A DNA stretch of 49,257 nucleotides from Tropicibacter naphthalenivorans (GTDB lineage Bacteria; Pseudomonadota; Alphaproteobacteria; Rhodobacterales; Rhodobacteraceae), in NCBI RefSeq assembly GCF_900176475.1, contig NZ_FWXX01000016.1:1-49257 (forward strand), in the 5' to 3' direction. Positions within the stretch are counted from its first letter, which is position 1. Each line of letters starts with the position of its first letter. A program made the translations under genes and the position numbers. The notes under the pieces were generated by a model that was given only the letters and a program-made list of their open reading frames with translations, searched no databases and was not told the DNA's origin. Of this stretch, positions 34,202 through 43,104 are shown piece after piece.

Positions 34202-36625
34202 ATGAACGAAGATGAATTTAGGCAGTGGTTGGAAAGCAAGGGGATGGACCAAGGAGCCGTTTCGTCTCGTTTGAGTTCCGTAAGGCGCGTAAAGCAGGTT
34301 GTGGACGATCTCGAAGATTTAGCCATGCACCAAACTCGGGAAGCGTTTCTTCAACCATTCACGTATACGTCCGAAGACAAACGATTGGGAAAGCCAAACC
34401 CTTCGCCGCTTTCCTTCTCAAAACGGGCTGACCTATATAACGGTTTGTCAAGCATTCGCACGGCTCTTGGTCACTTTCATGATTTTGTTCACCAGCGCGG
34501 GCCATTCGACGGTAAGGTTGGCCGGGCCCAGATCGAAGACGCGATGGATGCCTACGATCAATTTCAGGAGACTGGCGCGCGTAGCGATATCTTCGACGCA
34601 TTTGGCGAGCCACGCGATTATTGGGTCCGCTCCACGCGTGAACGCAGAAATCGTGTCTATCCAACCAAACCACTGATTGGGTTCATCCTGAACAAGACGA
34701 AACTGAACGGTGGTTGGGGAGAGCAGTCGGATGCCGCCGCGCGCCTTCACAACTCCGGTTACATCATCGTCGACCAAAACGATCAGCCCATCGAGCCCGC
34801 AGAACGCTACAAACACCTGATGAATGGTGCCGACCGGATCCGGCTTTGCGCCCTGAACTATTTTATCGAACCTGCTCGGGAACAGGCCGCCAGAGAGGTC
34901 TCCATCCGCGCACAGGACCTTGCTACGGCGATGGGGCTGAAGGACGTGTTCCCGAACATCTGCCAAGCACTTGGCGGTGGAAAATTTCAAACACTTGCGC
35001 AAGTGCCACCGCCTAAGAGCACCGATCCGAACCCAAGCAGCTCGACCGTTTTCACATATACGCTCAATTCCCAGCCGGAGGCGGACCCCGTGACCGACAC
35101 AAAAAGAAAGCCCTCGCCATCCGCCCTGAACACGATCCTCTACGGCCCGCCGGGGACGGGCAAGACCTACGCCACCTTCCGCAAGGCGGTGGAGATCTGT
35201 GACGGCGCGGAGGCGGTTGCCGCGATGGACGGCCCCACGCTGAAGGCGCGCTACACGGAGCTGCGCGAAGCGGGACGGATCGGTTTCGTGACCTTCCACC
35301 AGAGCTATTCCTATGAGGAGTTCGTCGAAGGCCTCCGCCCCGAGGGCGGTGCGGGCGAGGCGGGCTTTACCTTGGAGCCAAGGAATGGTGCCTTGCGGGA
35401 AATCGCCTCCTTGGCCGCGCTCCATGATTGTCGATCTTCGGACACATCCCTTCTCACGCCTCACGACGCACCGTTTTCGATGGGTGAGCGCGCGGTGTTT
35501 AAAGTAGCAATCCAACCGCTGATGGAGACAGCGAACATCGTTGGTAACGATGGCGTGGAGACCGTAGCCCTGACCGGTCAGGCTGGCATGGATCTGAGTG
35601 ACCCACGCTTCGACCAAAGCGAAGAAATTCTGCAGGCCTACAAGAAGGCCAGCCTTGTTGCCGAGACCGCAAAATGGTCCGAGCGATCGGTCGAAACCGC
35701 GAATTGCTTTCGGAACAAGGTCCAAATCGGTGACATCGTCCTGGTCACGAAGAACAATAAACTGATCCAGGCTATTGGCGAAGTCACCGGCCCTTACAGC
35801 TACCATGAGGAAGCGCAGGAGGGCGGTTCTCATCGGCGCAATGTGCGGTGGTTGCGGATGGCTCCGCGTGGCATTCCGATCAAGGCGGTCTACGATGGCC
35901 GATTGGACAACTGGCCCATTAATCGGCTGGCTGCGCAGCGGATCGACAACAAGGCGCTCGAAGCTCTGATCAACGGCAATGTCAGCGCGGCGGCCGTCGA
36001 CACGCCCTTCGTCCTCGTCATGGACGAGATCAACCGGGCCAATATCTCCAAGGTCTTCGGCGAGCTCATCACCCTGCTTGAGGAGGACAAGCGCGCCGGG
36101 GCGGAGAACGAGGTGGCCGTGCGCCTGCCCTATTCCGGTGACCTCTTTACGCTACCCGCGAACTTGCATTTCCTCGGCACGATGAACACCGCGGACCGCT
36201 CCATCGCGCTGCTCGACACCGCGCTGCGCCGCCGGTTTCATTTTGAAGAGACCCCGCCGATGCCGACCCTGCTGGGCAATATCGATGGGATCGACCTGTC
36301 GCTGCTACTGACCCGGCTCAACCAGCGGATCGAGTATCTCGTGGATCGAGACCATCTGATCGGCCACGCCTTCTTCATGGGGTGCCAGAGCCGCGCTGAT
36401 ATCGACACCGTCATGCGCCGCAAGGTGCTGCCGCTGCTCGCCGAGTATTTCCACGAGGATTGGGAGCGTATCGTGGCCGTTCTGGGCGGTGAGGCGCAGG
36501 GGTTCATCGCGAAGGACACCCTCGATGTGCCCCCCGGTCTGGACCTCGCGATGGACGGGCCGCGCTATCGCTACACCGTGCGCGACACATTCCCCGAAAA
36601 CGCTTACGCAGGGCTTCAGGCGTGA
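34202..36625 (+). CDS. mcrB: McrB-type GTP-dependent restriction ATPase/GTPase with inserted domain
   Basis: The motor subunit of a modification-dependent restriction system, 807 residues. Residues 1 to about 300 form a family-specific N-terminal part, perhaps the DNA-recognition domain. The AAA+ GTPase has Walker A LYGPPGTGKT (313-322), TFHQSYSYEEFVEGLRPE, Walker B and McrB motif LVMDEINRANISKVFGEL (605-622) and the guanine-nucleotide signature MNTADRS (661-667). Between about 425 and 580 an extra domain interrupts the motor: KVQIGDIVLVTKNNKLIQAIGEVTG read in parts, and RRNVRWLRM, resembling EVE/PUA-like modified-base readers. ATG 34202 is taken as start; an ATG at 34151 lacks support. It overlaps mcrC by GTGA. 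GC is lower than in neighbours over the first 900 nt. Confidence 0.85.
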   Translation: MNEDEFRQWLESKGMDQGAVSSRLSSVRRVKQVVDDLEDLAMHQTREAFLQPFTYTSEDKRLGKPNPSPLSFSKRADLYNGLSSIRTALGHFHDFVHQRGPFDGKVGRAQIEDAMDAYDQFQETGARSDIFDAFGEPRDYWVRSTRERRNRVYPTKPLIGFILNKTKLNGGWGEQSDAAARLHNSGYIIVDQNDQPIEPAERYKHLMNGADRIRLCALNYFIEPAREQAAREVSIRAQDLATAMGLKDVFPNICQALGGGKFQTLAQVPPPKSTDPNPSSSTVFTYTLNSQPEADPVTDTKRKPSPSALNTILYGPPGTGKTYATFRKAVEICDGAEAVAAMDGPTLKARYTELREAGRIGFVTFHQSYSYEEFVEGLRPEGGAGEAGFTLEPRNGALREIASLAALHDCRSSDTSLLTPHDAPFSMGERAVFKVAIQPLMETANIVGNDGVETVALTGQAGMDLSDPRFDQSEEILQAYKKASLVAETAKWSERSVETANCFRNKVQIGDIVLVTKNNKLIQAIGEVTGPYSYHEEAQEGGSHRRNVRWLRMAPRGIPIKAVYDGRLDNWPINRLAAQRIDNKALEALINGNVSAAAVDTPFVLVMDEINRANISKVFGELITLLEEDKRAGAENEVAVRLPYSGDLFTLPANLHFLGTMNTADRSIALLDTALRRRFHFEETPPMPTLLGNIDGIDLSLLLTRLNQRIEYLVDRDHLIGHAFFMGCQSRADIDTVMRRKVLPLLAEYFHEDWERIVAVLGGEAQGFIAKDTLDVPPGLDLAMDGPRYRYTVRDTFPENAYAGLQA

Positions 36626-37908
36626 CGCTGCTAACGGTCCGCGAATGGGGCTACGTGGACCTTGGCCCCGAGGCCGCGCTGACCCGCGCGCAGGCGGACG
36701 GGTTGCTCGACCTCGCGGACCGTGCCGCGCCTGCGCTCAAGCTGAAGCCCTCCACCGAGGAGGGGGAGAAGATCCTGCTCGATGGCCGTCGCAAGCTGCG
36801 GGCTCAGCAGGTGGTTGGCGTGCTGGCGACCAAGAGCGCAACGCTGGAGATCCTGCCCAAGATTGACCGCGACGATGGGGGCGCGCGGGCCGAGCTGATC
36901 CACATGCTGGCCGTCGTGCAGGGGCTGGACCTTTCGACGCTGGACCTCGCCGGGATGGACGCCCAGAACCACAGCCTGCTCGAGCTGCTTATGGCCCTCT
37001 TTGCCGCTGATCTGCTGAAGCAACTCAGGCGCGGCGCGCCGCATCGCTACAACGAGCAGGACGACGACCTGCGGGCGCTGCGCGGATCGCTCAACGTGGT
37101 GCGGCAGTTCTCGACGCTGGCCGGGCGGCAGGATCGCCTCGCTTGCCGCTTTGACGAGCGCACGAACGACACACCGGTCAACCGGCTGCTGCGGGCGGCG
37201 ACCGTGTTGCTGCTGCGCCTGACCGCCCGGCAAGAGACTCGCAAAACCCTGACCGAGGCGCTGATCCATCTGGACGGCGCTGGCCCCCTGCCCCGAGGTC
37301 CGATCAAATTTCCGAACTTTGACCGCAGCACGGCACGCTTTGCGCCTCTGTGTCGCCGCGCGAAACTGTTCCTCGACCATCACTTTCAGACGACGTCTTC
37401 AGGCCACGCCGCGGGCATCGCCCTGCTTTTCCGCATGAACGTGTTGTTTGAGGAATGGGTGACGGTGCTGCTCCGCCGCCATCTGACGCCTCAGGGCTGG
37501 CAGGTGCAGCCACAGGCGGGCGGGCAGTCGGCGTTGTTCCGCGATGGCACCGGCGTCTTCGCCATGCGGCCAGACCTCGTGCTGCGGCGCGCCAGAAATA
37601 CTTTTGGAGACCGTGAGACGCATGTACTGGACACCAAGTGGAAGCGGCTCGACGGCCCCGGCGACCCAAAGCGCGGCGTTTCGCAGTCCGACGTCTACCA
37701 GATGCTCGCCTACCGCGACGCATGGAAGGCCGACAGCGTAACGCTGATCTACCCGACCAACGGCGCGCTGAGTATCGACCGGCTCCGCACGGCGAATGGC
37801 ACGCCCTTCACGCTACTGGAGCTGCCGATGGGTGACATACGCGCCGCGGGCCACACCCTGCCTGGCCAGGTCCTCGAGGCCATCGGCGGCGTTACGGTAA
37901 TGCCTTGA
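36622..37908 (+). CDS. mcrC: McrC-type restriction endonuclease subunit
   Basis: Nuclease partner of McrB, 428 residues from a GTG that overlaps the mcrB stop (GTGA). The N-terminal half is the McrB-interacting part (LRAQQVVGVLATKSATLEILPKI, ALRGSLNVVRQFS). The C-terminal PD-(D/E)xK nuclease shows FAMRPDLVLRR, then THVLDTKWKRL with the D...DTK metal site, then QSDVYQMLAYRDAW. McrBC cuts DNA carrying modified cytosines, mainly phage or foreign DNA. The pair is intact and flanked on its right by transposase remnants, which fits acquisition as a defence module. Confidence 0.9.
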   Translation: MTLLTVREWGYVDLGPEAALTRAQADGLLDLADRAAPALKLKPSTEEGEKILLDGRRKLRAQQVVGVLATKSATLEILPKIDRDDGGARAELIHMLAVVQGLDLSTLDLAGMDAQNHSLLELLMALFAADLLKQLRRGAPHRYNEQDDDLRALRGSLNVVRQFSTLAGRQDRLACRFDERTNDTPVNRLLRAATVLLLRLTARQETRKTLTEALIHLDGAGPLPRGPIKFPNFDRSTARFAPLCRRAKLFLDHHFQTTSSGHAAGIALLFRMNVLFEEWVTVLLRRHLTPQGWQVQPQAGGQSALFRDGTGVFAMRPDLVLRRARNTFGDRETHVLDTKWKRLDGPGDPKRGVSQSDVYQMLAYRDAWKADSVTLIYPTNGALSIDRLRTANGTPFTLLELPMGDIRAAGHTLPGQVLEAIGGVTVMP

Positions 37909-37991
37909 GGTCGGACCGCTGATAGCCCTCTGGTCCACCCCGCTGGATTGGTCTCATTTGATTGTGAGTACAGGATCGGCCTTTGGTCAAT

Positions 37992-38153
37992 CTAGCCTAT
38001 GGGTTTGGGCAGGCGGTTTTGGCCATCGAGTTTGCGCCATTCCTTCAGCGCCGACATCATCAGCTTGCGCGCACCATTGTGGATGAGGTCTGTCAACTGA
38101 TCCGGCGAAAATCCTGATGGTTCGGGCAGCGTGGCGATGGTAGTCTGCGACAT
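37992..38153 (-). mobile_element. Miniature IS256-family transposase derivative (N- and C-terminal ends joined)
   Basis: A 53-codon frame. Its first about 33 residues (ATLPEPSGFSPDQL, then TDLIHNGARKLM) match the usual start of IS256-family transposases. Its last about 20 (ALKEWRKLDGQNRLPKPIG) match their C-terminal end (typically SWRRLDGxNxLPK). Some 330 residues between, with the whole DDE catalytic core, are missing, yet the frame is open. It is an internal-deletion derivative that cannot encode transposase activity. Confidence 0.6.
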
Positions 38154-38228
38154 GTGGCATATCGCTTCCTCGTCTGAGAATTAACGACGCTTTGACACCG
38201 CCATGATATGCCAAACCCCTAGGGCATC

Positions 38229-38473
38229 GCCAACTTTCGCGCGTTACTTAGAGGGGCCAAGTTGCATGCTGTTTGCAACGCCATTGGCCGCCCACTGCGG
38301 ATGTTTCTGACCGCCGGGCAGGTCAGCGATTATCGCGGTGCCCAAGCCATGTGGGACGCATGGCCTCTGGCCGGATGAAAGACTGGCGGCCGGTCGCAAC
38401 GCGCTCCGAAAGAAAACCGGTCATTTTCATTTCGGCCATCGCCTTGGCTGCAATCGTCATCTTCTGGCTCTAA
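38229..38473 (+). mobile_element. IS5-family transposase remnant with internal deletion
   Basis: From 38229 one frame reads AKLHAVCNAIGRPLRMFLTA and GQVSDYRGAQA, the catalytic-domain segment of IS5-group transposases. From about 38377 another frame reads GRMKDWRPVATR and FISAIALAAIVIFWL to a TAA at 38471-38473, their C-terminus. The stretch between (about 60-70 residues including DRGYDxD and the motif around the last catalytic Glu) is gone and the frame shifts at the join. Inactive. Confidence 0.75.
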
Positions 38474-38754
38474 CAGCTTTTGGCGGAAAGTGATCAATCA
38501 CGGCTCCGCCGCAGCCCTCGGCTTGGGAGACAAATAGAGAAGAGGTATCGGCGCGGTGGCCTGCGTTCGATTCATTGGCCTTTCGTCGAGTGCCAATCGC
38601 AGGCCACGATGCGGCCGACGTGTGCTTTAGCCAGAAGTGTTCCGCAAAGATCTTTTCGCCGAATTCCAACGAAACAAGGCGGTTGGGGGATTTGTCCAGC
38701 TCGTCCGAATATTGACTCAGGACCTCAATGTGCTGCGCGTCATCGCCGGTCCGA
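38474..38754. other. Non-coding spacer between the IS5 remnant and ugpB control region
   Basis: No supported gene. Short frames occur on both strands but none has a recognisable domain or a convincing ribosome site. Confidence 0.4.
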
Positions 38755-38798
38755 CTGTCACAAAGGTTTCAGACAGCCTTCGCAGGACTGTCAAGAAA
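38755..38798 (+). promoter_or_regulatory. Pho-box-like repeats upstream of ugpB
   Basis: CTGTCACAAAG (38755-38765) and CTGTCAAGAAA (38788-38798) resemble PhoB half-sites (CTGTCAT-type) and are spaced 33 bp, three times the 11-bp Pho-box period. GTTTCAGACAG in the next 11-bp slot is a weak match. Phosphate-starvation control is known for ugp operons elsewhere; here it is inferred. Confidence 0.35.
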
Positions 38799-38818
38799 CG
38801 GCCTTAGCAGAAGGCCGT
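38798..38818 (+). repeat. 8-bp stem hairpin in the ugpB leader
   Basis: ACGGCCTT and AAGGCCGT form a perfect stem with loop AGCAG. No T-run follows. It lies about 97 nt before the ugpB ATG, so it may be in the 5' leader. Confidence 0.5.
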
Positions 38819-38915
38819 GCAAAATCTGCATAGAGCCAGCCTCAAGGGCCAGGCTTTGCTTTCAATCATACTGTCTTCCCCGGTCGCTGCGAACATCCGG
38901 GGCTCGGAGAACAAC

Positions 38916-40223
38916 ATGAAACTTTCGCTTATCGGTGGCGCCATTGCGTCGTTTGGTCTGTTTGCCAACGTCGCGCAGGCAGAGACCGAAATTACTTTTT
39001 GGCACGCCATGGGCGGGGCTCTGGGTGAGACCGTGAACGCCATCGCCGAGGATTTCAACGCCTCGCAGTCCGAATACAAGCTGACCCCGGTCTTCAAGGG
39101 CACCTACGAAGAAACCCTGACTGCGGGCATCGCGGCCTTTCGCGCCGGTGAACAGCCGAACATCCTGCAGGTCTTTGATGCAGGCGCCGCGACGGTGATC
39201 GGGGCCAAGGGCGCGACCGTCCCGGTGCAGGACCTGCTACAGGCGAACGGTGTCGATTTTGACATCAACGATTACATCTCTGGCGTGCGCTATTTCTACG
39301 CCGACAGCGATGGCAAGATGATCGGGATGCCCTTCAACTCGTCCTCGCCCGTCATGTATTACAACGTTGACGCGCTGGAAGCCGCTGGCGTGACCCCGCC
39401 CAAGACTTGGGAAGAGTTCCAGTCCGTGACCGCTCCGGCGCTCAAGGATGCGGGCTATACCGCGCTTGCGCAATCGCACCTGCCGTGGATTTTCACCGAG
39501 AACTTCATGTCGCGCCACAACCTGCCGTTCGCCACGAACAACAACGGGTATGACGGCGTCGAAGGCACCAAGATCCTGGTGAACAACGATGCGATCAAGA
39601 ACCACTTCAAAGCGGTTCAGCAGTGGCAGCAAGACGGTCATTTCGAATGGTTCGGTACCGGCTGGGGCGACAACCAGACCCCGTTCGAAGAAGGCAAGGT
39701 CGCGATCTGGCTCGGCTCTTCGGGCTCCTTCGGCGGTTTGTCGCAAAAGGACTTGGGCTTTGACTTCTCCGCCACCTATCTGCCCTACTGGGAAGCGGTG
39801 ACCACCGAGCCCAAGCAGACCTTTATCGGGGGCGCGTCGCTGTTCGCCATGGCGGGCAAATCCGACGCAGAAAATGAGGCAACCGCCGCGTTTTTTGAAT
39901 TCCTGACCAAAGCAGAGACGCAGTTCTTCTGGCACAAGGAAACCGGCTACGTTCCGGTCACCACCGCCGCGTATGACTTGGCCAAGGCCGAAGGCTACTA
40001 CGATGAAGCCCCCGCTGCCGAAGTTGGTATCCAGCAGCTGTCGCTGCCCGCCGGTGACAACACCAAGGGCTACCGCATGGGCTTTTACGTGCAAATCCGT
40101 GACGTGATGAACCGCGAATTCGGCCGCATCCTGACCGGCGAGACCGATGTGGACACCGCCTTTGGCAAGATCGAAGACGAGGCCAACGCCCTGCTGGCCC
40201 GCTTTGCCAAGACGCAGAACTAA
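38916..40223 (+). CDS. ugpB: sn-Glycerol-3-phosphate-type ABC binding protein, UgpB-like
   Basis: Periplasmic binding protein of 435 residues with a signal peptide (MKLSLIGGAIASFGLFANVAQA). UgpB features are TEITFWHAMGGALGETVN, VFKGTYEETLTAGIAAFRAG, MPFNSSSPVMYYNVDALEAAG and GASLFAMAGKSD. UgpB captures glycerol-3-phosphate and glycerophosphodiesters. ATG 38916 follows GGAG and gives a clean signal peptide; an ATG at 38817 would hide it. First gene of an operon with ugpA, ugpE, ugpC and a phosphodiesterase-like gene. Confidence 0.88.
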   Translation: MKLSLIGGAIASFGLFANVAQAETEITFWHAMGGALGETVNAIAEDFNASQSEYKLTPVFKGTYEETLTAGIAAFRAGEQPNILQVFDAGAATVIGAKGATVPVQDLLQANGVDFDINDYISGVRYFYADSDGKMIGMPFNSSSPVMYYNVDALEAAGVTPPKTWEEFQSVTAPALKDAGYTALAQSHLPWIFTENFMSRHNLPFATNNNGYDGVEGTKILVNNDAIKNHFKAVQQWQQDGHFEWFGTGWGDNQTPFEEGKVAIWLGSSGSFGGLSQKDLGFDFSATYLPYWEAVTTEPKQTFIGGASLFAMAGKSDAENEATAAFFEFLTKAETQFFWHKETGYVPVTTAAYDLAKAEGYYDEAPAAEVGIQQLSLPAGDNTKGYRMGFYVQIRDVMNREFGRILTGETDVDTAFGKIEDEANALLARFAKTQN

Positions 40224-40237
40224 GCGTTCCCCCAACC

Positions 40238-40271
40238 GGGCGGCGGCTACGGGACACCGTGGCCGCCTGCC
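40238..40271 (+). repeat. Hairpin between ugpB and ugpA
   Basis: CGGCTACGG and CCGTGGCCG pair around a GACA loop, extended by GGGCGG/CCGCC-type flanks with mismatches. It sits 15 nt after the ugpB stop. It is the third case in this window of a hairpin directly after an ABC binding-protein gene. Confidence 0.55.
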
Positions 40272-40295
40272 GCATTTGACCAACAAGGCTTTCCC

Positions 40296-41177
40296 ATGAA
40301 ACGTGCCGGGTTCACCACGCACTGGCTGCCGATCCTGCTGCTGATGCCGCAGCTTTCGATCATCATCGTCTTTTTCTACTGGCCCGCCGCCGAGGCGGTG
40401 CAGTCGTCCTTTTATCTCGAAGATCCGTTCGGTTTTGGCTCCACCTTCGTCGGGCTGGAGAATTACACCGACCTCGCGGGCAACGCCGAATATCGCCGCA
40501 TTGCCTGGTTCACGGTGATCTTCACCGCGCTCGTTACGTTCTTTTCGCTGGCGCTCGCGTTGTTGCTTGCGGTCAAGGCGGACAAGGTGATCCGGGGCGC
40601 GCGCAGCTATCGCACGCTGATCATGTGGGTCTATGCCGTCGCCCCGCCGGTTGCGGGCTTTGTCGGCGTGATGCTGTTCAACCAAAGCTGGGGGCCGCTG
40701 ACACGAGCCTTCCAATCCCTCGGCCACGATTTCGTGCTGGGGGTGAACTACTCTGACACCGCCTTTGCCATGGTGCTGGTCTCGGTCTGGAAACAGGTCC
40801 CGGTCAATTTCATCTTTTTCCTATCGGGGCTGCAATCCATTCCGAAATCCGTGCGTGAAGCCGCCCTGATCGACAATCGCAGCGCCTCGGGGCGGTTCTG
40901 GGACGTGACCTTTCCGCTGCTTGCGCCCACCGGGTTCTTTTTGCTGATCATCAACATCACCTATGCGCTGTTCGACACCTTTGGCGTGATCGACACGCTG
41001 GTCAAAGGCGAGCCGGGCAACAACCCCATGACGCTGGTCTACAAGGTCTATGTGGATGGCTTCCGGGGCAATGATCTAGGCGGATCGTCGGCACAGTCGG
41101 TCATCTTGATGGTGCTGGTCCTTGCACTGACGGTCTTTCAGTTCCGGCTGGTCGAACGCCGGATTCATTACACCTAA
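40296..41177 (+). CDS. ugpA: sn-Glycerol-3-phosphate-type ABC permease, UgpA-like
   Basis: Membrane subunit of 293 residues. The first segment is WLPILLLMPQLSIIIVFFYW, followed by the UgpA-like AEAVQSSFYLEDPFGFGSTF. The ATPase-docking EAA loop is VREAALIDNRSASGRFWDVTFP. It forms the channel with UgpE. Spacing to ugpE is 11 nt, which includes its ribosome site. Confidence 0.9.
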   Translation: MKRAGFTTHWLPILLLMPQLSIIIVFFYWPAAEAVQSSFYLEDPFGFGSTFVGLENYTDLAGNAEYRRIAWFTVIFTALVTFFSLALALLLAVKADKVIRGARSYRTLIMWVYAVAPPVAGFVGVMLFNQSWGPLTRAFQSLGHDFVLGVNYSDTAFAMVLVSVWKQVPVNFIFFLSGLQSIPKSVREAALIDNRSASGRFWDVTFPLLAPTGFFLLIINITYALFDTFGVIDTLVKGEPGNNPMTLVYKVYVDGFRGNDLGGSSAQSVILMVLVLALTVFQFRLVERRIHYT

Positions 41178-41188
41178 AGGGGGCCGCC

Positions 41189-42043
41189 ATGCTCAAACGC
41201 TCTAAACTCAGCGCGATTTTGGATCATGCCATCCTGATCCTTGGGGCGCTGTTCATGCTGGTGCCGCTGCTCATGGTGCTGCAAATCACCACCATGCCCG
41301 ATGTCGAGGTCATCAAGCACGGCCCCAGCTTTCAGATCGGCGATCAGTTCGACGACAACCTGAAAAAGGCCATGCTGGAGGCGTCCGGCTTTTCCGGCGA
41401 AAACACCGGTGTGAACATGCTCAAGAACAGTTTTGTCCTTGGGATCGGCTTTGCGGTGGGCAAGATCGTGATCGGCATGATGGCCGCCTATGCCATCGTC
41501 TACTTTCGCCTGAAATTCGCCACGCTGGCCTTTTGGGTGATCTTTACCACGCTGCTTTTGCCGCTCGAAGTCCGCATCTTGCCATCCTACGAGATCGTCC
41601 AGCGACTTGGGATGCTGAACACCTATCAGGGTCTGATCGTGCCGCTAATCGCCTCGGCCACCGCGACCTTCTTTTTCAGGCAGTTCTTTCGCTCCGTCCC
41701 CGAAGAGCTGATAGAAGCCGCCCGCATCGACGGTGCCGGGCCTATAAAATTTTTCGTCGATATCCTTGTGCCGCTGTCGCAGACGATGATCGCGGCGATG
41801 TTCATCATCATGTTCGTCTACGGTTGGAACCAATACCTTTGGCCCACGATGATCACCACCGAAGAAGGCATGTTCACCCTCGTGCGCGGGATCAAGCAGA
41901 TCACCCAAGTGATGGAGGGCAACCGCATCCCCGAATATGGCCGCGCCAACGTTTTGGCCATCATCGCGATCATCCCGCCGGTCTTTGTGGTGATCTTTTT
42001 CCAGAGCTGGTTCGTCAAGGGTTTGACTGAATCCGATAAATAA
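41189..42043 (+). CDS. ugpE: sn-Glycerol-3-phosphate-type ABC permease, UgpE-like
   Basis: Second membrane subunit, 284 residues, with AAGGGGG before its ATG. Segments include [21 protein letters not shown] and, typical of Ugp[21 protein letters not shown] and [20 protein letters not shown] (EAA loop), then [20 protein letters not shown]. It ends 17 nt before the chosen ugpC start. Confidence 0.9.
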   Translation: MLKRSKLSAILDHAILILGALFMLVPLLMVLQITTMPDVEVIKHGPSFQIGDQFDDNLKKAMLEASGFSGENTGVNMLKNSFVLGIGFAVGKIVIGMMAAYAIVYFRLKFATLAFWVIFTTLLLPLEVRILPSYEIVQRLGMLNTYQGLIVPLIASATATFFFRQFFRSVPEELIEAARIDGAGPIKFFVDILVPLSQTMIAAMFIIMFVYGWNQYLWPTMITTEEGMFTLVRGIKQITQVMEGNRIPEYGRANVLAIIAIIPPVFVVIFFQSWFVKGLTESDK

Positions 42044-42060
42044 CAATGCAGGACAAAAAG

Positions 42061-43104
42061 ATGGCTCAGGTTTCGCTGAACTCTATTCGCAAGGTCTATC
42101 CCAATGGCTTCGAGGCGGTGACCCCGTCGAGCTTTGACATCAAGGACGGCGAGTTCGTCGTGCTGGTCGGCCCTTCCGGCTGCGGCAAGTCTACGCTGCT
42201 GCGCATGATCGCCGGTCTCGAAGACATCACCAGCGGCGATCTGCATATTGCGGGACGGCAGGTGAACCACGTCGATCCCGCCGACCGCGATATCGCGATG
42301 GTGTTCCAGAATTACGCGCTATACCCGCACATGACTGTGCGCCGGAACATCGGCTACGGGCTGAAGAACCGCAAGACGCCCAAGGCAGAGATCGACCGCA
42401 AGGTCGAAGAGGCTGCGGCCTTGCTCAATCTATCGGATTATCTCGACCGCAAGCCCTCGCAGCTGTCAGGCGGCCAACGCCAGCGCGTCGCCATGGGCCG
42501 CGCCATCGTCCGCGATCCGGCATTGTTCCTATTCGACGAGCCGCTGTCGAATCTGGACGCCAAACTGCGCAACCAGATGCGGATAGAGATCAAGGCGCTG
42601 CAAAAGCGGCTTGGCGTGACGTCGATTTACGTGACCCATGATCAGGTCGAAGCCATGACCATGGCAGACCGGATCGTCGTGCTGAACGCCGGGCGGATCG
42701 AACAGATCGGCACCCCTTCCGAGATTTATCATTCGCCCGCCTCGACCTTTGTCGCCTCTTTCATGGGCGCGCCGCCGATGAATTTGGTTCAGGCGCAGTT
42801 TCAGGACGGAGCGGTGCGGCTCCCCTGCGGCACAGCCGTGTTGGATGCCCCAACGTCGCGCCGCGGCCCGATTACCTTGGGTATCAGGCCCGAGGATGTG
42901 CGTCTTGGGCAGGGGCAAACCGCCTTTGACGTGCATTTGGTCGAGGAACTTGGGGCGCATCGGCTGTTGCATGGTCAGATCGCGGGCCAGCCATTCACCG
43001 CGCATGTGGTGAAGGACACGATCGCCTCGCCCGGTGCACATGTGGTCGACCTGCCACGCGCGGCGCTGGCCCTGTTCGATACCCAGACCGGAGCCCGCCT
43101 GTGA
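42061..43104 (+). CDS. ugpC: sn-Glycerol-3-phosphate-type ABC ATPase, UgpC-like
   Basis: ATPase of 347 residues. Walker [17 protein letters not shown]-loop [11 protein letters not shown], signature [15 protein letters not shown], Walker [17 protein letters not shown], switch [12 protein letters not shown]-terminal regulatory domain follows ([14 protein letters not shown]). I start at ATG 42061 ([16 protein letters not shown]), the usual UgpC start with AGGA upstream; an ATG five codons earlier (42046) overlaps that site. Its stop overlaps the next start as GTGA. Confidence 0.9.
   Translation: MAQVSLNSIRKVYPNGFEAVTPSSFDIKDGEFVVLVGPSGCGKSTLLRMIAGLEDITSGDLHIAGRQVNHVDPADRDIAMVFQNYALYPHMTVRRNIGYGLKNRKTPKAEIDRKVEEAAALLNLSDYLDRKPSQLSGGQRQRVAMGRAIVRDPALFLFDEPLSNLDAKLRNQMRIEIKALQKRLGVTSIYVTHDQVEAMTMADRIVVLNAGRIEQIGTPSEIYHSPASTFVASFMGAPPMNLVQAQFQDGAVRLPCGTAVLDAPTSRRGPITLGIRPEDVRLGQGQTAFDVHLVEELGAHRLLHGQIAGQPFTAHVVKDTIASPGAHVVDLPRAALALFDTQTGARL

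Noticed and set aside
38457-38833. Short frames on both strands upstream of ugpB
   Set aside because: They overlap each other and the IS5 tail or the putative Pho-box region, and have no domain features.
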